This document shows, piece by piece, positions 26,418 through 36,749 of a DNA stretch of 64,000 bases. Below the pieces are notes generated by a model. The model had not been told where the DNA came from and ran no database searches. It was given only the letters and a program-made list of their open reading frames with translations. How positions within the stretch are numbered: the stretch's first letter is position 1; every line of letters starts with the position of its first letter. Both the position numbers and the translations under genes were made by a program. Source of the DNA: Portibacter lacus (GTDB lineage: Bacteria; Bacteroidota; Bacteroidia; Chitinophagales; Saprospiraceae); contig NZ_JAJNKA010000001.1 of NCBI RefSeq assembly GCF_021533215.1, positions 186,001-250,000 on the forward strand, written 5' to 3'.

Positions 26418-28664
26418 TCATTGACTAATTTCCTCTTCGAGGTATCTACAATTAATAACTTTCTCCATTAAATCCTGAGGTAGGTAAAAATATTGATTGC
26501 TTGCTTCAAATCCAATTCTAGAATCATTAGCGGTTACTTTATATAAAGCTTTAGCTAATTCAATTTCGGATTTCAGTATTTCTAACATTGCTAACCGATC
26601 TTGTTCATTAATCAGTTCTACATTCTGATCTCTGAGTTCTATAAACTTTATTTGATTGGCTACTGAAGCAAAATGTAACATACAAGCCTTAGCTATTCCA
26701 TAGTCTGCTTGTGCTAGAGCTCTTTTAGAGGTTGGAACAGTCATCAGCAAATCTTCAAACGCTTCAATTCCTAATGACCACTTTTCTGTCATTTTCTTAA
26801 ATTGATCGTAAAAAACATCTCTAGGATATGGTCCACGCCATGCATCTAGATTATCATATGGAAAACAAACCATCGTAGAATTATATCCTGAAGGTTCTGC
26901 AAATAATAAGTTTGCAGGTCCATATTGCTGCGGGGCGTAATAGAGCACATTTATATGATAAGGAAATTCTCTAAAAGCATCGCTAAATTGCTTCCATGCA
27001 AAGCGTGCTTTAGCTATATTTTCATTCCCATATCTTACCCCAGCAATATTATTAAGTACATTTTCTACAAGCGCATTGGGATTCTTGGAGAATTGATTAG
27101 CTATTTCTAGATTTGGAGAGGGATATCCGCCCAATGACCAGCTTAACATGTATCCATCGACTTCAGATTTTGCTAGATTAGAAGCATGTTCAGCAATCAG
27201 GTCTAATACAGGTATCCAAGGAACAGATGAAATCTCCCACGTATTATTAAACTGTACTTTTGCTACGGTTCGCATTTCTTTTTCTTGTGCCTCTTTCCAA
27301 TGCATTTTTGCACGCGGACCTGGACCTATTGCAGATATTGAATATTCTCCCACAGAGCTTGCTATATTACCTCTATTTATAGGCTTAGCCCATTCACTTA
27401 CAGACATAAACCATAGATCTTTATCCAATTTCTTTATGATTTCGCGGCCATCCCCATGTCCATTCCATCCCCAGTCCCACGCAATAACTTTGGCACCTGG
27501 ATTTCCTGCATGTACTCCATCTGCAATAGTCTTATTAATATTGGCAATGACACTGGAATACCCCAGTTCGCTACACCGAATACATTGGCTTTGTAAGCCA
27601 TGTGATGCACAATTTGTCAGGTTCTCTGAAGCCGTAATAGTAAATACTCCTCCCAAATCATTTACTTCCGTGAATACATGCTTAAGTGAAGATTTAATCC
27701 ACTCTTTTACTTCATCCGTGCTTGTACACATGGTAGCTAGATCTCCACTGGTTACACCTTGCAAGTCCTTTCTTTCGTCGAAAAAAGAAAGCGGCATAGC
27801 TCTAGGTTCATTCATGTAGAGGTATACTTTTATGCCATATTTGCCTGCCCTTTCTACGATTTTAGCAAGTTCTGATAAGCGTTTCTCACTGCCGATGCCA
27901 AATTCAGGAAAGTCTGGATTCTCTGGACTTAGTTGATGCAATACTACATGCAACCATATGCCATTTACACCTTGATTGGCTAACTGAGATAAAAGACCTT
28001 CAGGATATGGATTTGTTTCAGCATTCAGTAAAGGATCTCCAAAAGCTCCAAAGTATGAATATATAAATCGTAATCCATCATTATTGCGCTCTGGGTGGTA
28101 AGGTATTACATGTTCTAATTCTTTGAGGAAACCGTATCGAGGCTCTCCCAATTGATTAGTTTTTGGGAAATTTTCCTGAACAATTTTCTTTATTTTTATA
28201 GCGCTTTGTTCTTCAGTTGGCGTAGGTAAATGATATTCTAATCGACTAGCATTTGGTTTTAATGAGCCTAATTTATAATACAAGAAGTCGTCCTCTTTGA
28301 GCGCGAAATTCAATTCAGCTTCATCCATTTCCAGTATACTCATCAATTGTTCATAAGGTAACAGATGCCAGTTCCTTCTGATGATGGTTATATATAATTG
28401 CTGTGTGCTTATTGCGTCCCATTGCAAATCCTTTTCTAAACCCATAGACAAAGCCACTTTTTCAATTTCCTCAGCAGAGCAGCCGATTGTTGCTCCTAGC
28501 CTTTCTGAACTAACTAAGTTCCAGTTTCGCCATATAAATACATGCATTCTGCTTGGGAAATGTTTGAAAATAATAGGATCTGGAGAACTTCCGTGTGGCA
28601 ATGTTTCTTGAGCGTTACCTACACAAGCTATAAGGATGAATAGCACGATATGTACTCTTTTCAT
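26418..28664 (-). CDS. Secreted TIM-barrel-like protein, probable glycoside hydrolase
   Basis: A 748-residue protein with a signal peptide (1-19, ending CVGNAQ). Residues about 195-560 read like a (beta/alpha)8 barrel: GVNGIWLHVVLH, KYGIKVYLYMNEPRAMPL, GGVFTITASENLTNCASH, AKVIAWDWGWNGHGDG and VDGYMLSWSLGGYPSPN follow one another as barrel strands with polar or acidic residues at their ends. The acidic residues in YMNEPR, TASEN and AWDWGWNG are candidates for catalysis. A cluster CASHGLQSQCIRCSELG near 350 has a CxxC pair. Residues 560-748 are helical. The layout recalls GH20-like or other secreted carbohydrate-active enzymes, but I cannot assign a CAZy family. It stands alone, without a TonB/SusD pair nearby. 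Confidence 0.7.
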   Translation of the reverse strand: MKRVHIVLFILIACVGNAQETLPHGSSPDPIIFKHFPSRMHVFIWRNWNLVSSERLGATIGCSAEEIEKVALSMGLEKDLQWDAISTQQLYITIIRRNWHLLPYEQLMSILEMDEAELNFALKEDDFLYYKLGSLKPNASRLEYHLPTPTEEQSAIKIKKIVQENFPKTNQLGEPRYGFLKELEHVIPYHPERNNDGLRFIYSYFGAFGDPLLNAETNPYPEGLLSQLANQGVNGIWLHVVLHQLSPENPDFPEFGIGSEKRLSELAKIVERAGKYGIKVYLYMNEPRAMPLSFFDERKDLQGVTSGDLATMCTSTDEVKEWIKSSLKHVFTEVNDLGGVFTITASENLTNCASHGLQSQCIRCSELGYSSVIANINKTIADGVHAGNPGAKVIAWDWGWNGHGDGREIIKKLDKDLWFMSVSEWAKPINRGNIASSVGEYSISAIGPGPRAKMHWKEAQEKEMRTVAKVQFNNTWEISSVPWIPVLDLIAEHASNLAKSEVDGYMLSWSLGGYPSPNLEIANQFSKNPNALVENVLNNIAGVRYGNENIAKARFAWKQFSDAFREFPYHINVLYYAPQQYGPANLLFAEPSGYNSTMVCFPYDNLDAWRGPYPRDVFYDQFKKMTEKWSLGIEAFEDLLMTVPTSKRALAQADYGIAKACMLHFASVANQIKFIELRDQNVELINEQDRLAMLEILKSEIELAKALYKVTANDSRIGFEASNQYFYLPQDLMEKVINCRYLEEEISQ

Positions 28665-28921
28665 GAATGTAATTTGAGGTTATTAAAAGCCTATCTTTGT
28701 TAATGCTCAAATTAATATAAATTTGAACATTCGAATTCAGAAATGAGATTTAAATGATATAAAATCTACCACTAGATAATGTCAGTCGTTTAAATCTACA
28801 CTCTTTGGATGATCTAACTTAAGACTTTATATTTATCATCTTGCAATCTTATACTTGAACGATTTGTAAATTCATTGCTCGCTTCTGAATAACTATACCT
28901 GCTGTTTTATTCATAAAGCAC

Positions 28922-30244
28922 TTATAGCCAAGACTCTCCTGATAATTCCATTAGTCCGATATAAGCTATTGACATCTGATATTCTGCTTGAACCAACCGC
29001 CTTTGAATAGCCAACCGTTGGATACGAACCTGTCTTAATTCATACTGAGTGATTCCTCCATTTTCAAACAAGGCATTTGCTAATTTGAAGTTCTCTGCAG
29101 CTAAGTCTAGATTCTCTTTTTCTAATTTCGCCTGAGCTACATAATATTGATACTTCTGATATAGAATGAAGAGTTCATTCTTCGTTTCTAAGCTAACTCG
29201 ATCTATTGATATTTCAGAAATCTTAGCTCTCAGTTCAGCGATCTGTAATTCTCTTTTGACCCGATTCCCATCGAAAATATTATACCGAGCTGTCAGCCCT
29301 ATAAATGGCCCTACAGATTGGTTGCTCGTAAGAAATCCAGTAGTGGAATTAAGGTAGCCGAAGTCAAGTCCAGAATTTACGGAAATCGTAGGAAGTGATG
29401 CGGCTTCTGCTAATTCAATATCTTTTTTTGCAATTTCATATGTTTTTTGAGACGTTTTCAAATCGAAATTTGAATTTAAAGTCTTCGCTACCCAGCCATC
29501 ATAGTTAAGTAGTTCGTCTGGCATCACAAAAGAGGTGTCCACGTCAAAAGTTGTTGACGCGTCTCGATTCAGATCCATATTTAACTGCGCAGTCGACATC
29601 TCAAATTCCATTTTGGCCAATTCTCTAGCATTGATCAGCTCGTTCAGATCAGTTTGCGCCTGTAGAACGTCCAGTTTTGTTCCTGATCCAATCTCCAGCT
29701 TTGCTTTAGATAACTCCACTAACTCTGACAAATAATCAGCATTCTCATCTAGAATTTTAATCAAGGATGATTGTAAGACCAAGTTTTGGTAAGTAACAGA
29801 AATGTCTGCGCTTAAGGCTTGCGCTTCTTTTTTTAATGCAAGGGAAGCCAACTCGAATTCATTGAAAAGCCGATCTCTTCTTACGAACATCGCCATTCCA
29901 TCGAAAATAGTCCAGTCTAAGCGCACTGAGGCTCCTGTATTAAAAGCTGAACCACCATTGATCGCATTTTCTCTACCATCTAGAAATACCTGCCTTGAAT
30001 TACTAATGCTATAATTAACGTTGCCCTCTGCAGTCACAGTTGGAAGCATTCCAGCTGCACCATTCGTCGTGTTCAATTTTGAAATAACAATTTCTTGCTC
30101 TTGAGTTTCCAGGTATAGATTTTCTTCTATCCCTATTTTCACGGCATCTTTCAGGCTTAAATGTTGACCTGCTAATGATGAAGTGGACACTACAAAGATT
30201 GCCAGGCAATAAATAGAGACGCGTTTAATATTTTTTATACTCAT
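28922..30244 (-). CDS. TolC-family outer membrane efflux protein
   Basis: A 440-residue outer-membrane channel subunit with a signal peptide (about 1-25, ending SSLAG) followed by LSLKDAVKIGIEENLYLETQ, the typical first helix of the outer membrane efflux protein repeat. Two such repeats of long coiled helices and short strands follow (about 30-215 and 225-430), as in TolC, OprM and CusC. It would trim into a trimeric tunnel and take the substrate from the RND pump. It is the third gene of a three-gene operon, starting 2 bases after the end of the pump gene. Confidence 0.93.
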   Translation of the reverse strand: MSIKNIKRVSIYCLAIFVVSTSSLAGQHLSLKDAVKIGIEENLYLETQEQEIVISKLNTTNGAAGMLPTVTAEGNVNYSISNSRQVFLDGRENAINGGSAFNTGASVRLDWTIFDGMAMFVRRDRLFNEFELASLALKKEAQALSADISVTYQNLVLQSSLIKILDENADYLSELVELSKAKLEIGSGTKLDVLQAQTDLNELINARELAKMEFEMSTAQLNMDLNRDASTTFDVDTSFVMPDELLNYDGWVAKTLNSNFDLKTSQKTYEIAKKDIELAEAASLPTISVNSGLDFGYLNSTTGFLTSNQSVGPFIGLTARYNIFDGNRVKRELQIAELRAKISEISIDRVSLETKNELFILYQKYQYYVAQAKLEKENLDLAAENFKLANALFENGGITQYELRQVRIQRLAIQRRLVQAEYQMSIAYIGLMELSGESWL

Positions 30245-30246
30245 TT

Positions 30247-33200
30247 CTATTCTTTTATCTGAGGTTTCTTTCGCGAAATCAATAAATACATGGATGGAAT
30301 AATATACAAAGTCAAGATCAATGAAAATAACAATCCACCGATAATGGCAAGTCCCATCGGAATTCTAGAAGTGGAGGCAGAACCTATCGCAAGTGCAATC
30401 GGCAACGTCCCTAGAACGGTAGCTAAAGAAGTCATTAAAATAGGACGTAACCTAGAAGCCGAGGCATCTAATATCGCTTCAGCTTTTGTTTTTGATGTCA
30501 ATAGTTTCTGATTCGCAAACTCAACGATTAGAATTCCATTTTTAGTTACAATTCCGATTAACACGATTATTCCTATCTGACTAAATATATTTAGTGTTTG
30601 GCCATAGAAATAAAGCGTTAATAATGCACCTAGAAGGGCAAGTGGTACAGTTACCATTATAATTATTGGGTCAATGTAAGATTCAAATTGTGCTGCTAAT
30701 GTTAAGAACACAAGAATAAGTGCTAGACCAAAGGCAAAGTATAATCCGCTAGAACTTTCTTGTAATTCTTTAGAACTTCCCGAAAGAGAGGTAGAAAAGG
30801 ATTCATCTAGCAGTTCATCTGCAATTTTATCCATTTCTTCGATTCCCATACCTACGGTGAATCCATCATTTAAGCCTGCATTGATAGTTGCAGAAACATA
30901 CCTGTTGTAACGATATAACTGTGGAGGAGAAGAAGTCTCTTCCATGTTAATGACTTCAGATAATTTGATCAATTGTCCATTTTCTGCCCGGACGCTAGCT
31001 TGAGAAAGATCGAGAGGTGCATCTCTATAAGGACGATCAGCTTCACCGATTACCTCGTATTGTTTACCATCTCTGATAAAGTAGCCGTATCGTTGAGAAG
31101 CAAAAAGCAATTGCAGGGTTTCTGCAACATCTTGTACCGAAATTCCTAAAGTTCGAGCCTTGTCTCTATCTATGGTTACCGTTAATTCTGGCTTTGTAAA
31201 TTTCAGATTGATATCTACAACACTAAATGCACCATTATCCTCTGCTTTTTTAATAAAGCTAGGTATGATTTCTTTTAATTTTTCCAAGGTTGGGGCCTGA
31301 ATAACATACTGAACGGGTAATCCGCCCCTTGACCTAGTCACTTCGATAGTCTCTGGCTCTACGATAAATGATCTTGCGAAGTTTTTCGAAGAAATTAATG
31401 GGAAAACACTCTCCACGATTTCAGACTGGGATCTTTCTCTCTCAGTCGGAGGAGTTAGGTTCATAAATACGAATCCTGAATTTACAGAAGTAGAAGAACC
31501 AAATCCTGGAGAAGTCACTGAAATATAAGCTTTTCTTTCGGGAATGGTATCGAGAATTTGAAGTAATTCTACCATGTATTCATCCATTAATTCGTAACTA
31601 GTTCCTTCAGGAGCTGTTGCGATAACTCGAAATGCTCCTTTGTCTTCTTTCGGTGCAAGTTCAGTTGGTATGACTTGAACAACAAAATATATGGCTACGA
31701 ATGCGAGTAATATTAGAAGTGGAGATAACCATTTAGCTTTAATAAACCATGCTAAACTTTTTCGGTATCCATTCGTCATGGCCACGAAAAAACGCTCAGT
31801 TACATTGTAAAACTTATTGTGCTTTTCTCGCTTTTTCAACATTCTAGAAGCAAGCATTGGAGTTAATGTAAGAGAAACGAAGGTGGAAATAACAATTGCT
31901 CCACCCACTACAAATCCGAATTCTCTAAATAGACGTCCTGATAATCCTGATAAGAAAATTACAGGCATAAATACTGCGATCAAGGTAACTGAAGTCGCAA
32001 TAATGGCAAAAAATATTTCTTTAGCACCTTCATGAGCAGCCTTAAGTGGCTCCATTCCTTTTTCAATCTTTTGGTAAATGTTTTCTAACATCACAATGGC
32101 ATCATCTACCACCAGTCCTGTGGACAGCACGATTCCTAGTAAGGTTAGAATATTGATGGAATAATCCATCACATACAAAATAAAGAATGTACCAATCAAT
32201 GATATAGGCATGACGAGTACAGGGATGATGGTTGTCCGCCAATCTCTTAGGAAGGCGAAAATCACGAAAACTACCAAGGAGAAAGCTATAAAAATTGTGT
32301 TTTTAACTTCTTCTATAGCAGCACGAATGGGTTCTGTATTATCAAAGGCATACCCCACTTTTACATCTTCGGGCATTTCTTTTTCTATTCGCGAAACTCG
32401 GTCATAAATGTCATCAGCTATTTCAATGTAATTAGCACCGGGTTGAGGAGTGATCGCTACACCAACCATAGGTATGATGCCTTTACCACGAAGCAGTGTT
32501 CGTTTGTTTTGGGCTTCGATTCTTGCAACTCCGATATCTTTCAGTCTAATGATACTTCCTTCTTTCTCACTGATAATTAAGTTGTTGAAATCTTCTTCAG
32601 ATTCTAATCGACCAAAAGTTCTAATGGTCAATTCCTGACGATAACCTTCTATTTTTCCAGTAGGTAATTCGACGTTTTCTCTTTGTAATGCTAGTCTCAC
32701 ATCATTCGGTGCGATCTGCAAGGAAGACATCTTGCTAGGATCCAGATTTAATCTCATGGAGTAAACCTTAGAACCCCAGATTCGGATATTTGCTATTCCT
32801 TGGACCGTTTGCAATCTTTCTTTGAAGAGCTTATCTGCCATGTCCGTTAGTTCCAGCAAAGACCTGTTGTTAGACTGTAGGGTAAGTGCCATAATCGTAG
32901 TGGCATCCGCATCGGCCTTATTAACAATCGGTGTTTCTATATCTGGAGGAAGGGATCGGATGGCTCTAGAAACTCGATCTCTTACATCATTTGCTGCGGC
33001 TTCTAAATCCACATCTAGTTCGAATTCTACCGTGACTGTTGATCTTCCATCTGCACTCACAGAAGAAATCGTACGAATACCTGAAATTCCGTTTATACTT
33101 TCCTCAAGTGGCTCCGTAACTTGAGATTCCATAACATCCGCATTGGCACCAGGATAATTGGCGACCACCGAAATAATAGGTGGATCAACTGATGGATATT

Positions 33201-33306
33201 CTCGGACACCTAAGTAACTGAAACCAATAAATCCGAAGATGATAATTACGATAGATAGAACGGATGATAATACGGGACGATCAATATTTAATGATGATAA
33301 GTTCAT
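30247..33306 (-). CDS. RND efflux pump permease (HAE1/AcrB type)
   Basis: A 1019-residue inner-membrane proton-driven pump with twelve helices in two homologous halves and two large periplasmic loops. It begins MNLSSLNIDRPVLSSVLSIV and has YPGANADVMESQVTEPLEES in the porter domain. Helix 4 carries GLVVDDAIVMLENIY, whose paired aspartates relay protons in the hydrophobe/amphiphile (HAE1) group; heavy-metal pumps have a different motif here. The second half repeats the pattern with GIVTKNGILIVEFANQ. Likely substrates are drugs, bile-like amphiphiles or other toxic compounds; which cannot be told. Tight spacing to its neighbours (4 and 2 bases) shows one transcript: adaptor, pump, outer membrane channel. 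Confidence 0.96.
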   Translation of the reverse strand: MNLSSLNIDRPVLSSVLSIVIIIFGFIGFSYLGVREYPSVDPPIISVVANYPGANADVMESQVTEPLEESINGISGIRTISSVSADGRSTVTVEFELDVDLEAAANDVRDRVSRAIRSLPPDIETPIVNKADADATTIMALTLQSNNRSLLELTDMADKLFKERLQTVQGIANIRIWGSKVYSMRLNLDPSKMSSLQIAPNDVRLALQRENVELPTGKIEGYRQELTIRTFGRLESEEDFNNLIISEKEGSIIRLKDIGVARIEAQNKRTLLRGKGIIPMVGVAITPQPGANYIEIADDIYDRVSRIEKEMPEDVKVGYAFDNTEPIRAAIEEVKNTIFIAFSLVVFVIFAFLRDWRTTIIPVLVMPISLIGTFFILYVMDYSINILTLLGIVLSTGLVVDDAIVMLENIYQKIEKGMEPLKAAHEGAKEIFFAIIATSVTLIAVFMPVIFLSGLSGRLFREFGFVVGGAIVISTFVSLTLTPMLASRMLKKREKHNKFYNVTERFFVAMTNGYRKSLAWFIKAKWLSPLLILLAFVAIYFVVQVIPTELAPKEDKGAFRVIATAPEGTSYELMDEYMVELLQILDTIPERKAYISVTSPGFGSSTSVNSGFVFMNLTPPTERERSQSEIVESVFPLISSKNFARSFIVEPETIEVTRSRGGLPVQYVIQAPTLEKLKEIIPSFIKKAEDNGAFSVVDINLKFTKPELTVTIDRDKARTLGISVQDVAETLQLLFASQRYGYFIRDGKQYEVIGEADRPYRDAPLDLSQASVRAENGQLIKLSEVINMEETSSPPQLYRYNRYVSATINAGLNDGFTVGMGIEEMDKIADELLDESFSTSLSGSSKELQESSSGLYFAFGLALILVFLTLAAQFESYIDPIIIMVTVPLALLGALLTLYFYGQTLNIFSQIGIIVLIGIVTKNGILIVEFANQKLLTSKTKAEAILDASASRLRPILMTSLATVLGTLPIALAIGSASTSRIPMGLAIIGGLLFSLILTLYIIPSMYLLISRKKPQIKE

Positions 33307-33310
33307 GGTA

Positions 33311-34360
33311 TTATCTAGATTTTAGATTCGCTTCTACTAGCATTCCGTCGGTTGCAGAAAGTATCCCAGTAACTAAAATAGTATCGGTGTCTGTAATTCC
33401 ACCTAGGATTTGAACCGCTGATGGTGTACGCATTCCAACTTCCACTTTTTGAGATTTTACTTTGCCATTCTTTGCAATAAGTACTTTCTGTCCATCTAGG
33501 ATAGGAATGATTGCTTCTGCTGGAATTAAAAGTGATCCTTCATCGCCTTGAATATCATAATAGATATCGGCATATCCGCCGGGCATAAAAATACCTTTAC
33601 TATTAGGCACGCGGCATCTCATTCTTAAGGACCTATTTTCTGATTCTAAATTAGGAGAGACTAAATAAATAGAAGCCTCGAAAGTATCCTGCTGGGAAGG
33701 AACTGTGAATTGGATTTTATCTCCCTGAGTTACTGATCCTGCTAATTTTTCTGGTACGAAGAATTCTAACTTAATAGGATTGATTTTATGCAATTCGGCG
33801 ATTCCAACTCCAGGAGATAGATAAGCGCCTTCACTTTTCATTTTAATTCCGATACGACCAGAAAAGGGCGCATATATACTCGTTTGAGTGATTTGTGCAT
33901 CAATTATAGCGATGTCAGCTTCGATTACCTTTGCAAGATTTTTTAATCGGTCACCTTCTTCGACACTTAACGCTTGTATTTTCAATAGCTTTTCAGCACG
34001 AGCTATTTCTTGTTGTGCATATTTTAAATCGACTTCTAGTTTCTTACGACGTGCCTGTAATTCAATATCATTAATCTTAGCTAAAAGTTCACCTTTCTTT
34101 TTATAGTCACCTTCTTTGAAATAGATATTTTTAAGATATCCAGATACTTCTGAAGATATTTCTACTTCATCTTCAGCGATGAAAGAACCTGTAGAAGTAG
34201 ATTGTTGTTTGACATCAGACCGCTCTGCAAGAATAGCATCCGCTTTTAAGATCTTAGGTCCGTTATTTTTGGGAGCTTCAGTCTTTTTTTGTTCTTCTTG
34301 GCATGAAATAGAAAAAACTACAATTGCCAAAAAGATAAAAAATACATGATGTTTTTTCAT
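33311..34360 (-). CDS. RND efflux periplasmic adaptor lipoprotein
   Basis: A 349-residue membrane fusion protein. The N-terminus has a lipoprotein signal, with the lipobox Ser-Ile-Ser-Cys giving Cys20, so it is anchored by lipid. Then come the barrel-sandwich (lipoyl-like) half motif ISSEVSGYLKNIYFKEGDYK, a short helical hairpin (about 100-150), the returning half IYAPFSGRIGIKMKSEGAYL, a beta-barrel (VPEKLAGSVTQGDKIQF) and a membrane-proximal domain. It bridges the RND pump and the TolC channel. First gene of the operon; two palindromes lie in the region just upstream of its ATG. Confidence 0.95.
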   Translation of the reverse strand: MKKHHVFFIFLAIVVFSISCQEEQKKTEAPKNNGPKILKADAILAERSDVKQQSTSTGSFIAEDEVEISSEVSGYLKNIYFKEGDYKKKGELLAKINDIELQARRKKLEVDLKYAQQEIARAEKLLKIQALSVEEGDRLKNLAKVIEADIAIIDAQITQTSIYAPFSGRIGIKMKSEGAYLSPGVGIAELHKINPIKLEFFVPEKLAGSVTQGDKIQFTVPSQQDTFEASIYLVSPNLESENRSLRMRCRVPNSKGIFMPGGYADIYYDIQGDEGSLLIPAEAIIPILDGQKVLIAKNGKVKSQKVEVGMRTPSAVQILGGITDTDTILVTGILSATDGMLVEANLKSR

Positions 34361-34395
34361 ACTTCTTCGTGCGCTTTATTTGCAATAAGAAACTG

Positions 34396-34427
34396 TAATT
34401 GCAATTATGTGAAATTGCGTGCAATTT
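34396..34427. promoter_or_regulatory. Tandem palindromes, probable operator of the efflux operon
   Basis: TAATTGCAATTA (34396-34407, perfect 12-bp palindrome) and AAATTGCGTGCAATTT (34412-34427, 7-bp arms around GT) lie 36-67 bases upstream of the adaptor gene start. Both share the half-site AATTGC. A TTTGCAAT-like half-site also lies at about 34379. Paired symmetric sites in a pump promoter are typical for a dimeric repressor such as a TetR- or MarR-type protein; no such regulator gene is in the window, so binding is inference. Confidence 0.55.
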
Positions 34428-34554
34428 AAAGATAAGATAACTATTAGTGTATTTCTTGGAATTATAATATGTTAATGAAATTCAAATGTTTTATAGGTAA
34501 AGACAAATTTCCTTTTTTGGAAGTGCGGAAAGGAGGCTGATAAACAGTTGATTA

Positions 34555-35667
34555 TCAAGATAGATTTCTATCCTTCCATTCATATTTACCACCAAAGATT
34601 GCGAAAATTCCAGCGATTAAGATGTAGATGGTTTGAATGAAAAAGATAGAAAAGAAGAATTTGAAAGTATGTTTTTTGTTAAAGTAGGCACACATGTTTT
34701 GGAGGTATAAATAATCCATTATACCCTTGATCAATAGCTGGGTTAATAGGATGAATAGACTGAAACCTCCAGTTATAGGAATTAAAACTAGGTTTATTAA
34801 TATGGTTAAACTCAGTAACCAAATACTGCCGGTCATCCATTTATAAATTCCACTAGAAAACTGCTTTGTTTTAGTGGCCCATCTTTTTCTTTGGTTCCAT
34901 AGCGATTTCCAGCTGTCTTCTGCTTTGCTCTCTACGGTGGCATCATGTGATTTTAGAAAGCCAATATGCTCAGGATCTTGCATTGCAACTTTATTAATAA
35001 AAAAGACATCGTCGCCAGAGGCAAAGTCTGAGTTGCCTTCGTAAGGATTCAAGTCCTGAAAAAGTTGCTTTTCAAATATCAGGTTTGCTCCGTTAGCTAA
35101 ATAATGTGTTCCAGATTGGATTCCAGAACCGTGAAAACCCATTATTCCGCAAGTTTCCATGATTTGAAAGGATTCAAGCGCATTCTCATTTCCGGTAAGG
35201 GCAACCATTCCCACGATCATGGGCTTTTTAGTGTATTCGTAATAAGATGCAATTGCTCTAAGCCAATTTTTTTCTACCTTACAATCAGCGTCGGTAGTGA
35301 TGATTAATTGACCTTTAGCCTTTTCGATGCCGAGTCTCAATGCATTTTTCTTTCCTTTTAGTTTAGCGTCAAGGAGAATTACTTTAGAAGGAATTTTAGA
35401 TAGAGAACGATCTGTGGAGTGATCATTTACAGCAATGACTTCGTATAAATGTTTTGGATAGTTACTACGTAATATTTGCGTTAGACATTCTTCGATATGA
35501 TTTTCTTCATTTCGAAATGGGACTATGATGCTGATCTTGGTTTCTGGAGTAAATCGTTCAGAAGTCTCCCATTCTTCGATTTCATTAAAACTGGTAAGGG
35601 TATGAATGATAATGAATATATAGACAAAGGCAATTGATATGGAAACAAAATAAAGGATAATTAGCAT
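34555..35667 (-). CDS. Membrane-anchored family 2 glycosyltransferase
   Basis: A 370-residue processive-type glycosyltransferase. One N-terminal membrane helix (about 2-24), a GT-A domain (about 45-280) with IIVPFRNEENHIEECL for the nucleotide, VNDHSTDRS, the metal-binding TTDADC, SGDDVFFI as the acceptor-side aspartates and the QRKRW motif typical of cellulose/hyaluronan synthase-like enzymes, then three membrane helices at the C-terminus. It transfers a sugar from a nucleotide donor to a lipid, glycan or extracellular polymer at the inner membrane. The specific sugar cannot be told. It is 6 bases after the small membrane protein gene and almost surely in one transcript with it. Confidence 0.92.
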   Translation of the reverse strand: MLIILYFVSISIAFVYIFIIIHTLTSFNEIEEWETSERFTPETKISIIVPFRNEENHIEECLTQILRSNYPKHLYEVIAVNDHSTDRSLSKIPSKVILLDAKLKGKKNALRLGIEKAKGQLIITTDADCKVEKNWLRAIASYYEYTKKPMIVGMVALTGNENALESFQIMETCGIMGFHGSGIQSGTHYLANGANLIFEKQLFQDLNPYEGNSDFASGDDVFFINKVAMQDPEHIGFLKSHDATVESKAEDSWKSLWNQRKRWATKTKQFSSGIYKWMTGSIWLLSLTILINLVLIPITGGFSLFILLTQLLIKGIMDYLYLQNMCAYFNKKHTFKFFFSIFFIQTIYILIAGIFAIFGGKYEWKDRNLS

Positions 35668-35673
35668 CCTTTA

Positions 35674-36138
35674 TTATCGCTCTTTATTGAAATAATTATC
35701 ATAATTCTTCTCTTTTACCTTTCCGAATTCATCAAGGTCAAGTGGTTCTTCATCTAATTCTTCATATTCTACAAAGTCACCTTCCCTTTCTGCATCACCG
35801 GGGTTTTGAAATTTCCTTAATTTTTTCCCAGTAAATGCTCTGAATAATAAAACAACAAAAACGATTGGGTATAGGAAAAAGGTTAGCGCTGTTGCTCCTA
35901 TTCCGTATAGTGGATTTTTAGTGAATAAAACACCTAGTTGTTTGATGAAATTTAAAACAACCTTATAATCAATAATCAACGTTGCAATCAGTAGGATTGG
36001 TGCAAGAAAATATAGCAAGTTAAAGATTCCTCTCAGCACAAAAAATGAACCAATTAGAATAACAGCCATCATTATAATGGCAAGCCAATTTCCGAATGGG
36101 TTTCCACTGTTTCTTCTATTTCCAGGATATATTGACAT
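35674..36138 (-). CDS. Small membrane protein of unknown function
   Basis: A 154-residue protein with three predicted membrane helices (about 18-48, 55-75 and 85-105) after a polar Gly/Asn-rich start (NRRNSGNPFGNW), ending in an acidic cytoplasmic tail (EREGDFVEYEELDEEP). Proteins of this type are frequently found in Bacteroidota in front of glycosyltransferase or DNA-repair genes and have no assigned function. First gene of a two-gene unit with the glycosyltransferase. Confidence 0.8.
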   Translation of the reverse strand: MSIYPGNRRNSGNPFGNWLAIIMMAVILIGSFFVLRGIFNLLYFLAPILLIATLIIDYKVVLNFIKQLGVLFTKNPLYGIGATALTFFLYPIVFVVLLFRAFTGKKLRKFQNPGDAEREGDFVEYEELDEEPLDLDEFGKVKEKNYDNYFNKER

Positions 36139-36749
36139 GTTATATTTTTATTCTTTTAACTCTTAAAGATAGTGATTTGTTCCTCGATTTCGACAAACAT
36201 GCTATGAATTCAGATATAGTTCTGTTTTTTTAGATTTAATACAAATTTAATATAAGCCAATTTTCTAGGCTCTATACTTGTAATATTTGGTATTAAATTA
36301 TTGATTATTAGTATTTTGTGAGTGTAAATGCTAGTGCGGTATGACCATTTTATTGACAAGTGTCAATTTTTTTTGACATAAAAGATGTTAAAGAAGTTGA
36401 TTTTTTAAATAAAAATAAACAATATTGGTAGGGTAATCAGGAAAAAAGTTTCCTTTTATACACACCACCTTTTTTAAAATACACCACCTTTTATTTATTG
36501 TTGAAACCTTTTTAAACAAAACACAACAACTTTTCCCTATACCTTTTCTTATAAACACCTCTTTACGATTCTAATTTTAGAAATCGTGTGCCCAAACTTT
36601 ATTTATAATTCATATCCTGGATCAATATTATTTTAATCTAAATCTATTAGACTAGACCGTGATTTGTCTGTCTATTTAGAATGTTTTTCTGAGTTGTCAT
36701 GACTCGGGCAGATATTCTTGTGGGTTTAGTGAACAAAAAACTTAACGAT
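36139..36749. other. Long leader/promoter region of the adhesin gene
   Basis: About 600 AT-rich bases between divergent genes. A direct repeat ACACCACCTTTT occurs at about 36461 and 36481, followed by another A/C-rich stretch ACAAAACACAACAACTTTTCC. No TAnnTTTG box with a spaced TTG was found. The long space suggests a complex promoter or leader for the 2-kilo-residue adhesin gene. Confidence 0.5.

Noticed and set aside
27148-27819. A 223-codon plus-strand frame
   Set aside because: It lies fully antisense to the signal-peptide-bearing TIM-barrel-like gene and has a composition without domain features.
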